This document shows, piece after piece, positions 51,539-59,163 of a stretch of DNA of 64,000 bases (positions are counted from its first letter, which is position 1; each line of letters begins with the position of its first letter). The stretch comes from Amycolatopsis sp. QT-25 (lineage in GTDB: Bacteria; Actinomycetota; Actinomycetes; Mycobacteriales; Pseudonocardiaceae). Below the pieces are notes generated by a model. It worked only from the letters and a program-made list of their open reading frames with translations, did no database searches and was not told the origin of the DNA. The stretch spans positions 4,464,001 through 4,528,000 of the forward strand of contig NZ_CP120210.1 of NCBI RefSeq assembly GCF_029369745.1, given 5' to 3'. Position numbers and translations under genes: made by a program.

Positions 51539-52987
51539 ATGACCGAGACCCTGCCCGAAACCTCCCACGACCAGGAAAGGGCACCGGCGAAAGCCGGGCT
51601 CCTGATCGGGGTCCTGGTCCTGTCCGCGTTCGTGATGATCCTCAACGAGACCATCCTGAGCGTCGCGCTGCGTGACCTGACCGTCGACCTCAAGGTCCCG
51701 ACCACCACCGTCCAATGGCTGACGAGTGGCTTCCTGCTCACCATGGCGGTCGTCATCCCGACCACCGGGTTCCTGCTCGAACGGTTCACCCCGCGCCAGG
51801 TGTTCCTCGCCTCGCTGATCCTGTTCAGCACCGGCACCCTGGTCAGCGCGCTCGCCCCCGGCTTCACGCTCCTGCTGACCGGCCGGGTCATCCAGGCCTG
51901 CGGTACCGCGGTGATGCTGCCGCTGCTGATGACCACGGTGATGCGCCTGGTGCCGGTGGAGAAGCGCGGCGCCACGATGGGCACGATCACGATCGTCATC
52001 GCGGTCGCCCCTGCCATCGGCCCGACCATCGGTGGTGCCGTGCTCTCCTCGCTCGGCTGGCGCTGGATGTTCTGGATCGTGCTGCCGCTCTCGCTCGCCG
52101 CCCTGGTGGTCGGCATGCTGCGGCTGAGGTTGGCGAGCGATACCCGCAAGGTGCCGCTGGACGTGCTGTCGGTGATCCTGTCCGCCATCGGTTTCGGTGG
52201 CGTGCTGTACGGCCTGTCGGTGTCCGGCGAGTCCGCGGGAGGGCATCAGCCGGTGCCGCCGTGGGTGCCGATCGCCGTCGGCGCCGTGGCACTCGTGGTG
52301 TTCACCTGGCGCCAGCTGCGCCTGCAGAAGGAAGATCGCGCGCTGCTGGACCTGCGCCCGTTCACCCACCGCAGTTTCGTCGTCTCGCTGGTGCTCACGG
52401 CGCTGCTGTTCATGTGCCTGCTCGGCGCCGCGGCGATCCTGCTGCCGCTGTACCTGCAGACCGTCCTGCACACCAGCACCTTCGTCAGCGGCCTCGCGGT
52501 GCTTCCCGGTGGCCTCGCCCTCGGGTTGCTCGGCCGCCCGGTCGGTGCGCTGTACGACCGCTTTGGCCCGCGGCCCTTGGTCATCCCCGGCGCCGCCGCG
52601 ATGGCGGTCTCGCTGTGGCTGTTCGCCCTGCTGGGCGCGGGGTCGCCGCTACTCGCGGTCATCGCCATCCACGTTCTCCTGATGTGCGGGCTGGGCCTCA
52701 TGATGACGCCGCTGATGACCGAATCCCTCGGTTCGCTGCCCGAGCATCTCTATTCACACGGCAGCGCGATCCTCGCCACCCTTCAGCAGCTCGCCGGCGC
52801 GCTCGGCACCGCCATGTTCATCGCGGTGGCCACGGCGAGCACGACCACGCCCGGGGCGGCCAGCCCCGACGCCGCGGGCATCCGCACCACGTTCATGGTC
52901 GCCGGTTGTATCGGTCTGGCCGCGTTCGCCGGTTCGCTGTTCGTGAAGAAGAGCGCCGGAGCCACCGCGGTGGCCGCGCACCACTGA
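51539..52987 (+). CDS. MFS drug exporter, DHA2 type
   Basis: 482 residues, 14 predicted membrane helices. TM1 motif D1-like FVMILNETILSVALRDLTVD, motif A-like GFLLERFTPRQVFLA, and motif C region TIVIAVAPAIGPTIGGAVLS are visible. AGGAG lies 13 bases upstream of ATG 51539. It is divergent from the MDMPI-type gene (208-base gap) and convergent with an acyltransferase. It probably exports a drug or metabolite; no dedicated regulator is adjacent. Confidence 0.92.
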   Translation: MTETLPETSHDQERAPAKAGLLIGVLVLSAFVMILNETILSVALRDLTVDLKVPTTTVQWLTSGFLLTMAVVIPTTGFLLERFTPRQVFLASLILFSTGTLVSALAPGFTLLLTGRVIQACGTAVMLPLLMTTVMRLVPVEKRGATMGTITIVIAVAPAIGPTIGGAVLSSLGWRWMFWIVLPLSLAALVVGMLRLRLASDTRKVPLDVLSVILSAIGFGGVLYGLSVSGESAGGHQPVPPWVPIAVGAVALVVFTWRQLRLQKEDRALLDLRPFTHRSFVVSLVLTALLFMCLLGAAAILLPLYLQTVLHTSTFVSGLAVLPGGLALGLLGRPVGALYDRFGPRPLVIPGAAAMAVSLWLFALLGAGSPLLAVIAIHVLLMCGLGLMMTPLMTESLGSLPEHLYSHGSAILATLQQLAGALGTAMFIAVATASTTTPGAASPDAAGIRTTFMVAGCIGLAAFAGSLFVKKSAGATAVAAHH

Positions 52988-52999
52988 CGCCGGACCCGT

Positions 53000-54127
53000 T
53001 CACCGCGTGCCCGCCGCGGCCTCCACCGGAGGCACGGCGGGCGCGCGGCGTTCGGCCCCCTTCCGGCCGTAGGCGATGGCGGGCTGTTCGACCCAGCGGC
53101 GCAGCGCGCAGGCGAACAGCAACGCGACACCGGTGGTCGCCGCGGCCTTGGCGAGCCCGCTGGGCAGCAGCCAGCCCGTGACCCCGGCCGCGCCCGTCTG
53201 GGCGAGGTAAAGCGCGTAGGAACGATCGCCGATGAAGGTCAACGGCCTGCTCGAGAGCAGCTTCCGGACCGGACCTGGCGACACGACGGCCACGAGCAGC
53301 AGTGCCGAGCCCGCCGCGTAGACCGGGACCACGAACTGCCAGTGCCCGCCGAGTGCCTTCGCCAGCGGGCCGACGGAGAACTGCAGCACGACGAACCCGC
53401 ACCCGATCGCCGCGGCGACGACAGGCCTGGTCAGCGGCCGGACCAGGGCGAACCCGCGCGGATGGTGCAACGTCATCGCCAGCAGACAGCCGATGACCAG
53501 CGAGCAGTAGTGCACCGACAGACTCGCCCAGGTGTGCGCGGGTGCCAGCGGCAGCGCGAACAGCACCACACCGAGGACGACCGAGACGCCCAGCAGCAGG
53601 CGCAGCGCCGTCTTCCCGCTCCGCGCGAACGACGTGAGCACCAGCAGCGCGGGCCACACCAGGTAGAACTTCTCCTCCACCCCCAGCGACCACGACGTCG
53701 GATAGGGCGTGTTGTAGTCGACGAGTTCGTTGCCGAAGACGAGGTAGTACGGCATGGCGTCGGCGAGCCTGCTGCTCTGATACGTGCCGCCGAGCACCAC
53801 CGCGAGCGTGGTCAGCGCCAGGAGCAGGAAGTACACCGGCATGATCCGGAAGACCCGGCGAACGAAGAAGCCGCGCAGCGAGATCCGGCCCTCACGGTCT
53901 TCTTCCCTCAAGGCCAGTGTCGTGATGAGAAAACCGGACAGCACGAAGAACAGCTGCACGGCGATCCAGCCCTGCAGAGGGTCGGCGACGGGGCCGCCGT
54001 AGTGGAAGAACACGACGGCGACGGCGGCGAGCGCGCGCACGCCGGTGAGGCCGGGGAACCACGACGAGGCCAGGTAGTCGGCGTGGCCGAGCGGCCGCCA
54101 CCAGGAGTGACGCGAGGGAGCGAACAT
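53000..54127 (-). CDS. Acyltransferase 3 family (OafA/YrhL-like) membrane protein
   Basis: 375 residues with about ten membrane helices. The conserved start is LTGVRALAAVAVVFFHYGGP (R and H catalytic positions), followed by FFVLSGFLITTLALREEDRE, GRISLRGFFVRRVFRIMPVY and SWSLGVEEKFYLVWPALLVL, all family hallmarks. No SGNH domain follows. These enzymes O-acylate cell-surface sugars or secreted metabolites. It sits between an exporter and a two-component system. Confidence 0.93.
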   Translation of the reverse strand: MFAPSRHSWWRPLGHADYLASSWFPGLTGVRALAAVAVVFFHYGGPVADPLQGWIAVQLFFVLSGFLITTLALREEDREGRISLRGFFVRRVFRIMPVYFLLLALTTLAVVLGGTYQSSRLADAMPYYLVFGNELVDYNTPYPTSWSLGVEEKFYLVWPALLVLTSFARSGKTALRLLLGVSVVLGVVLFALPLAPAHTWASLSVHYCSLVIGCLLAMTLHHPRGFALVRPLTRPVVAAAIGCGFVVLQFSVGPLAKALGGHWQFVVPVYAAGSALLLVAVVSPGPVRKLLSSRPLTFIGDRSYALYLAQTGAAGVTGWLLPSGLAKAAATTGVALLFACALRRWVEQPAIAYGRKGAERRAPAVPPVEAAAGTR

Positions 54128-54184
54128 GACCCGAAGGTTCGAGCGTGAACGCTGAACGGAAGCTTAAGGAAACTGAAGACGTCT

Positions 54185-55579
54185 TCAGCTTCGCGCTTCC
54201 GCCGACGGCAGGCGGACGACGAGGCGGGCTCCACCGTCGTGGTCGGCGACCTCGACGGTGCCGCCGTGCGCCCGGGCGATCTCGGCGACGATCGCCAGCC
54301 CGAGTCCGGCGCCACCGTCGTCACGCGCACGTCCGTCGTCCAACCGCACGAAGCGGTCGAACACCCGCTCGCGGTCGGCTGCGGGAATGCCGGGACCGTC
54401 GTCGGTGACCGTCAGCACCCCGAAACCGTCCACTGTGGACGCCGTCACTTCGACGCCGGTGCGGGTGTGGCGTTGCGCGTTGTCCACCAGGTTGCGCAGC
54501 AACCGTTCCAGCCTGCCGCGGTCACCGAGGACCGTCGGATCCTCCTCGATTTCCGCGCGCACACCCTGCCGTCCGGACAGACAGGATTCGACCACTTCGG
54601 ACAGTCGCACCGGGGTGAACCGTTCCGGAGCCGCGTTGTCCAGCTTGCCGAGCAGCACGAGATCGCCGACGAGGTCCTGGAGACGGGTGACGTCGAGGAG
54701 CGCGTTCCGGCAGGCGTCGCGCCAGTCCAGCCGGTCCGGATGCGCGAGCAGCACCTCCAGCTGGGTCCGCAGGGACGCCAGCGGGGTGCGCAGTTCGTGC
54801 GAGGCGTCCGAGGTGAACCGGCTCTGCCGGGTGACCGCGGTGTCCACGCGGGCGAGCATCGTGTTCATCGTTTCCGCGAGCTTCGCGATCTCGTCGGCAC
54901 TGTCCGGGGCCGGGACCCGGCGGGAGAGATCGTGCGCGCCGATCTCCGCGACCTCCGAGCGGATCGCCTCGACCGGCCGCAGCGACCGGCGTACCGCGAG
55001 CCACGCGATCACCCCGATCAGCAGTGCGATCACCGGGACACCGGCCAGCAGCGTCACGCGCACCGAATCGAGCGCCGCCTGTCCGGACTCGTCCACGATG
55101 GCCGCGCCGAACACCCGGTACTTACTGTCTCCGCTCGGGATGGCCGCCACGTGCAGCCGGAGTCCGTTCCCCTCTGGATCTTCCCCGAGCGCACTCGCGC
55201 AGCCGATGGATTCCTGGCTGGCGAGGTCGACGTCGCCCGGCTTGAGGTCCTGGACACTGTCTCTGTACAAGATGCCCCCGTCCGGGACGATCCCCCCGGA
55301 TCGCAGGCCGGGACAAGACGCGACCCGCTCGCCGGTCCGGGTGGTCACCTCGTAGATCGAAGCCCGCACGTGGAGCCGCAGATCGGCCGGGGCGGCGCCG
55401 GTGTTCAGTACCTGGACGATCGCGGCCGCGCGCTCCCTCGCCACCTGCGCGGCGCCGTTGCCCAGCCGGTTCTGGGCATCGAGCACGAGCCACGCCGAAA
55501 CGACCGCCAGCGCGATGAGCGACGCCAGGAAAGCGGTCAGCGCGACCCGGAACCGGGTGGTCCGCAAGAATCTAGGCAC
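54185..55579 (-). CDS. Sensor histidine kinase (HisKA, OmpR-partner)
   Basis: 464 residues from GTG 55579. An N-terminal helix (RVALTAFLASLIALAVVSAW), an extracytoplasmic sensor of ~140 residues with cysteines (VASCPGLRSGG, IGCASALG), a second helix near residue 185, then HAMP (RRSLRPVEAIRSEVAEIGAH). H-box FTSDASHELRTPLASLR, N-box LVDNAQRHTRTGVEV and G-boxes TDDGPGIPAADRERVFDRF, GGAGLGLAIV are complete. It overlaps the response regulator stop by eight bases. Confidence 0.95.
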   Translation of the reverse strand: MPRFLRTTRFRVALTAFLASLIALAVVSAWLVLDAQNRLGNGAAQVARERAAAIVQVLNTGAAPADLRLHVRASIYEVTTRTGERVASCPGLRSGGIVPDGGILYRDSVQDLKPGDVDLASQESIGCASALGEDPEGNGLRLHVAAIPSGDSKYRVFGAAIVDESGQAALDSVRVTLLAGVPVIALLIGVIAWLAVRRSLRPVEAIRSEVAEIGAHDLSRRVPAPDSADEIAKLAETMNTMLARVDTAVTRQSRFTSDASHELRTPLASLRTQLEVLLAHPDRLDWRDACRNALLDVTRLQDLVGDLVLLGKLDNAAPERFTPVRLSEVVESCLSGRQGVRAEIEEDPTVLGDRGRLERLLRNLVDNAQRHTRTGVEVTASTVDGFGVLTVTDDGPGIPAADRERVFDRFVRLDDGRARDDGGAGLGLAIVAEIARAHGGTVEVADHDGGARLVVRLPSAEARS

Positions 55580-56249
55580 CGGAGCCCACCACGTGGTAGC
55601 CGGCGCCGCGCACCGTCCGGATCGTCTCCACCCCGAACGGCAGATCGATCTTGCGCCGCAGCGCACTCATGTGGACCTCAACCAGGTTCGCCGTCGCTGA
55701 CGCCGCGAAATCCCAGAGGTTCTCCAGCAGTTCCGCCTTGGTGACCACTTCACCCTGCCGTTTCATGAGATACGCCAGCAGCGCGAACTCCTTGGTGGTC
55801 AACGGGATCTCGGCCGCGCCGCGACGGCAGCTGTGACTGGCCTGGTCGAGTTCGAGGTCGCCGAGCCGCAGCGTGCCCGGCCGGATCGCTCCCCCGCGCC
55901 GGATCAGCGCCCGCAGCCGGGAGAGCAGGACGCCGTACGAGAACGGCTTCGGAAGGAAGTCGTCGGCGCCGGTGTCCAGCGCCTCGATCTCGTCGTCCTC
56001 GCCGTCCTTCGCGGTCAGCATGAGGATCGGGGTGTTGTCGCCTCGTTCGCGGAGCCTCCGGCAGACGCGGTAGCCGTTGAGGCCGGGCAGCATGATGTCG
56101 AGGATCATCGCGGCGTAAGGATGCTCGGCGGCATACCAAAGCGCGTCGCGGCCGTTGTGCGCGACGTCCACGGCGTACCCTTCGGCGCTCAGCCCGGCGC
56201 GCAGCGATTCGGCCAGCCGCCGCTCGTCTTCCACGAGCAAGATCCTCAT
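55572..56249 (-). CDS. OmpR/PhoB-family response regulator
   Basis: 225 residues from ATG 56249. Receiver: ILLVEDERRLAESLRAGLSA, Asp in MILDIMLPGLNGYRVCRR (about residue 51), Lys in DFLPKPFSYGVLLSRLRAL. The C-terminal winged helix has IPLTTKEFALLAYLMKRQGE, VVTKAELLENLWDF and the final VRGAGYHVVG. It is cotranscribed with the overlapping kinase. A divergent lipoprotein gene starts 95 bases away and is a candidate target. Confidence 0.95.
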   Translation of the reverse strand: MRILLVEDERRLAESLRAGLSAEGYAVDVAHNGRDALWYAAEHPYAAMILDIMLPGLNGYRVCRRLRERGDNTPILMLTAKDGEDDEIEALDTGADDFLPKPFSYGVLLSRLRALIRRGGAIRPGTLRLGDLELDQASHSCRRGAAEIPLTTKEFALLAYLMKRQGEVVTKAELLENLWDFAASATANLVEVHMSALRRKIDLPFGVETIRTVRGAGYHVVGSGA

Positions 56250-56343
56250 CGGCTCACGATCCCATACGGCCGGTCGGCACTTGGTCACCGTGCCGGGCAC
56301 AATTACCCTCGTACGCGAGGAAATCCGATGTCACCGTCCCGGC

Positions 56344-56946
56344 ATGCCCACCCACCGCGGCCGCGGAGCGCTTCTCATGGCGCTCGCCGCCGTCCTCGTC
56401 GCCGGATGTTCCTCCGAGCCCGAGCCGCCGCCGGCCTACCGGCTCAGCGGTGACGCGTGCGGGGCGGTGAATCCGGCGGAATTCGAAGCGCTCACCCGCG
56501 CCACGCCGGCCAAGAAGCCGAGCAACCTCGTCGAGAGGCTCGATGGCGGGAACTGCGCGATGGAGTTCGACGGTGCCGGTGGTTACGTCCTGCTGACGAC
56601 GTTCATCGCCATCCACCCCTCGGGAGAAGCCGCCGCCAAGGCCATGTACGACGATTTCCGGCAAAAGGACGGCGAACGGGTGACGTCCGGTCGCGACCTC
56701 AAGGTCATCGACGTCGAAGGTCTCGGCACCGCGGCCTATCTGTACCGGCAGCACGACGACTCGAAGCCGTGGACACCCGGCGAACTCTGGCTCTACAAGT
56801 ACCTCGTCCGGCACGGCTCGCTGTTCCTCACGGTCACCGGAACCGGCAACGCGCGAGAGGCCGACGGCTGGCCCACCGTGGAGCAGGAAATGCAGGACAA
56901 AGTCAAAAAGAGCGCCGAAGAGACCATGAAGGCGCTTAAAGCCTGA
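56344..56946 (+). CDS. Lipoprotein (DUF3558-like)
   Basis: 200 residues. MPTHRGRGALLMALAAVLVA then GCSSEPE is a lipoprotein signal with lipobox LVAGC. The mature domain has a Cys pair (GDACGAV and GGNCAMEF) and the pattern GYVLLTTFIAIHPSGEAAAK, WLYKYLVRHGSLFLTVTG, resembling DUF3558-type actinobacterial surface lipoproteins. It lies divergent from the OmpR-type regulator. Confidence 0.75.
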   Translation: MPTHRGRGALLMALAAVLVAGCSSEPEPPPAYRLSGDACGAVNPAEFEALTRATPAKKPSNLVERLDGGNCAMEFDGAGGYVLLTTFIAIHPSGEAAAKAMYDDFRQKDGERVTSGRDLKVIDVEGLGTAAYLYRQHDDSKPWTPGELWLYKYLVRHGSLFLTVTGTGNAREADGWPTVEQEMQDKVKKSAEETMKALKA

Positions 56947-57078
56947 TCACCGCTGTCCGGGTGAAGGCTTCGTGTCCTGCTCCAGCACCACGGGGTCAAT
57001 GGTCCGGCCCGGACAGCGGCCGAGCAGGAAGCCGGTGATCCAGGCGAGGTAGGTCTCGACGGTATGGAGGCCTCGCAT
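56947..57078 (-). CDS. Small ORF, 43 residues, uncertain
   Basis: A short frame (MRGLHTVETYLAWITGFLLG, RCPGRTIDPVVLEQDTKPSP, GQR) lies just downstream of the SDR gene on the same strand. It has a hydrophobic centre and no ribosome binding site. It could be a small membrane peptide or a gene remnant. Confidence 0.25.
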   Translation of the reverse strand: MRGLHTVETYLAWITGFLLGRCPGRTIDPVVLEQDTKPSPGQR

Positions 57079-57099
57079 GCGATGCAGCGAAAGCGCCCT

Positions 57100-58581
57100 T
57101 CAGCCCTCGAGCGCACCGGCCGTCTTCTGCGCGGCACCGGTGATGTTGCGGACCATGCCGCCGAAGACGACGCCGTGGAACGGCGCGATCGCCTTCCAGT
57201 ACGCGTGCCCGGCGAACCCGTGCGGCTCGAACACCGCCCGCTGCCGGTAGATGGTCTCACCGTCCTCATCGGACTCGACGCCGAGTTCGAGCCAGGCGCG
57301 GCCCGGCAGCTTCATCTCGGCTCGCAGCCGCAACATCCGCGGCCGGTCGAGGTATTCGACGCGCCACCAGTCCAGCGCTTCGCCGAGGTGCAGCCGTCGC
57401 GGATCCCGCCTCCCGCGCCGCAACCCGACCCCGCCGACGAGCCGGTCCGCCCAGCCACGGACCGACCAGGCCAGCGGGAACGAGTACCAGCCGTGTTCGC
57501 CGCCGATGGACTCGATGACGTCCCACAGCGCTTCCGGTGAGGCGTCCGTCCGCTGCTCGCGCTTGTCCTCGTAGACCGTGCCGCCCGCCCACTCCGGGTC
57601 ACTCGGCAGGGGGTCCGACGGCGCGGTCGAGGCGTCCGACCAGCGGGTCGGCACATCGGCGTTCCGAATCCGGGTCAGTGCCAGTTCGACCGCGTGTTCG
57701 TAGTGCGTCAGCCCCGCTTCCGGGTCGGGGATGTGCCCGGCGATCGCGTGGTCGTGACAGACCACTTCGTGCACCAGCGATTCGATCAACGGCACGGCGA
57801 TCGACTTCGGCACGGGGGTGACCAGGTTGACCCACTGCGCGGAAAACCACGGGGTCAGCACCGGAACAGGCACGACGGCCCGCCGGGGCAAACCCGCGAC
57901 GACGGCGTAGCGGCGCATCATGTCCAGATAGGTCAGGACGTCGGGGCCGCCGATGTCGAACGCGCCGTTCACTTCGGGCGGCAGGTCGGCGGCGTGCACG
58001 AGGTAGTGCAGCACGTCCCGGATCGCGATCGGCTGGATGCGGTTGTGCACCCACCGCGGGGTGATCATCGCGGGGAGGCGTTCGGTCAGGTAGCGCAGCA
58101 TTTCGAAACTCGCCGAACCCGAGCCGATGATCACCGCGGCCTGCAGGACGACGGCGGGCACCCCGGAGTCCAGCAGGACCTTACCGACTTCGGCCCGGGA
58201 CGCCAGATGCGGCGACAACTCCTCGTCGTCCGGCACGATGCCGCCCAGGTACACCAGCCGCCGCGCGCCCGCCTTCTTCGCGGCCTCGGCGACCGTCTTC
58301 GCCGCTTCGCGGTCGATGTCGACGAAATCCCTCTGCGCCAGAGAATGCACGAGATAGTAGACGACCTCGCCCTCGGCCAGCGCCGTGCTGATCGAGGCCG
58401 GATCGGTGACGTCGCCGCGTTCGACCTCGACCCGGTCCCGCCACGGCTCCTCGGCGACCTTCTCCGGCGAGCGAGCCACCACGCGGACCTCGTGACCTGC
58501 TTCGAGCAGATGCGGCACCAGCCGCCCGCCCACGTATCCCGTCGCACCGAGCACCACACATCGCATGCCCCGAGTGTTCAC
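57100..58581 (-). CDS. NAD(P)-binding SDR with DUF2867 domain
   Basis: 493 residues. The first ~300 form an atypical SDR/NmrA-like domain: CVVLGATGYVGGRLVPHLLE is the Rossmann motif, then VVYYLVHSLAQRDFVDIDRE and AGARRLVYLGGIVPDDEELS. The C-terminal ~170 are DUF2867 (ALDWWRVEYLDRPRMLRLRA, FEPHGFAGHAYWKAIAPFHG). GTG 58581 overlaps the MarR stop (GTGA), so the gene is coupled to the regulator. The function of the fusion is not established; a role in modifying or sensing a lipid-like ketone is possible. Confidence 0.88.
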   Translation of the reverse strand: MNTRGMRCVVLGATGYVGGRLVPHLLEAGHEVRVVARSPEKVAEEPWRDRVEVERGDVTDPASISTALAEGEVVYYLVHSLAQRDFVDIDREAAKTVAEAAKKAGARRLVYLGGIVPDDEELSPHLASRAEVGKVLLDSGVPAVVLQAAVIIGSGSASFEMLRYLTERLPAMITPRWVHNRIQPIAIRDVLHYLVHAADLPPEVNGAFDIGGPDVLTYLDMMRRYAVVAGLPRRAVVPVPVLTPWFSAQWVNLVTPVPKSIAVPLIESLVHEVVCHDHAIAGHIPDPEAGLTHYEHAVELALTRIRNADVPTRWSDASTAPSDPLPSDPEWAGGTVYEDKREQRTDASPEALWDVIESIGGEHGWYSFPLAWSVRGWADRLVGGVGLRRGRRDPRRLHLGEALDWWRVEYLDRPRMLRLRAEMKLPGRAWLELGVESDEDGETIYRQRAVFEPHGFAGHAYWKAIAPFHGVVFGGMVRNITGAAQKTAGALEG

Positions 58582-59057
58582 GGTGCCAGGCGTGCTCGCA
58601 CCTCCACGGTCGCGGCGATACTGCTCCGGAGGAACCGCGCGACCGTCCGCCGCTCGTCTTCGCCCAGGTCACGCCACGCGGTAGAGAACCGCTCACCGAG
58701 GGGCTGGAAGAACTCGCCGCCGATCTCCCGCGCCTTCTCGTGCATCCGCAGCTCGACCTTGCGCCGGTCGGTCGCGCTGCGGTCCCGGTAGAGGTGCCCC
58801 GCCCGCTCCAGCCGATCCAGCACCGACGTCGTCGCCGACGCGCTCAGGTGCAGGGCGCTCGCGAGCCTGCTCGGGCTCATCGGGTCCCCCATCCTGGCCG
58901 CGTCCATGATCACCGCGAGGGCGTTGAGGTCGGTCCGGTGCAGGCCGTGGGCCTCGCCGAACATCTCGGCGAACCGGTCCGATTCGACGGTCAGCTGCCG
59001 CAGCAGAAGGACGAGCAAGTCGTCCGTGACCTTCTCGGTGTCGTCGGTGTCAGCCAC
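58578..59057 (-). CDS. MarR-family transcriptional regulator
   Basis: 159 residues: GLHRTDLNALAVIMDAARMG, RLASALHLSASATTSVLDRL, ERAGHLYRDRSATDRRKVEL, a standard MarR winged helix. It is the first gene of an operon with the SDR-DUF2867 gene and is divergent from an MMPL transporter. The 106-base gap carries clear inverted repeats, so it probably represses both directions. Confidence 0.92.
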   Translation of the reverse strand: MADTDDTEKVTDDLLVLLLRQLTVESDRFAEMFGEAHGLHRTDLNALAVIMDAARMGDPMSPSRLASALHLSASATTSVLDRLERAGHLYRDRSATDRRKVELRMHEKAREIGGEFFQPLGERFSTAWRDLGEDERRTVARFLRSSIAATVEVRARLAP

Positions 59058-59101
59058 GTCCGAACCCTCCCCTCACACTGCACCGTTCGGGTGACCACTC
59101 T

Positions 59102-59140
59102 ACTATTTCGATGGTCGAATTATTCACCCGTCGAAGTAGT
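59102..59140. promoter_or_regulatory. Inverted repeats between MarR and MMPL genes
   Basis: ACTATTTCGA (59102-59111) and TCGAAGTAGT (59131-59140) are inverted with one mismatch. Nested within is TTCGA TGG TCGAA (59107-59119). The core TTCGA/TCGAA occurs three times within 40 bases, 24 bases upstream of the MMPL start. It is probably the MarR operator. Confidence 0.7.
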
Positions 59141-59163
59141 ACTGCCTCGGGAGCCATCCGCTC

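Noticed and set aside
51715..53181. 488-codon plus frame
   Set aside because: An out-of-frame shadow of the MFS gene with no hydrophobic helices.
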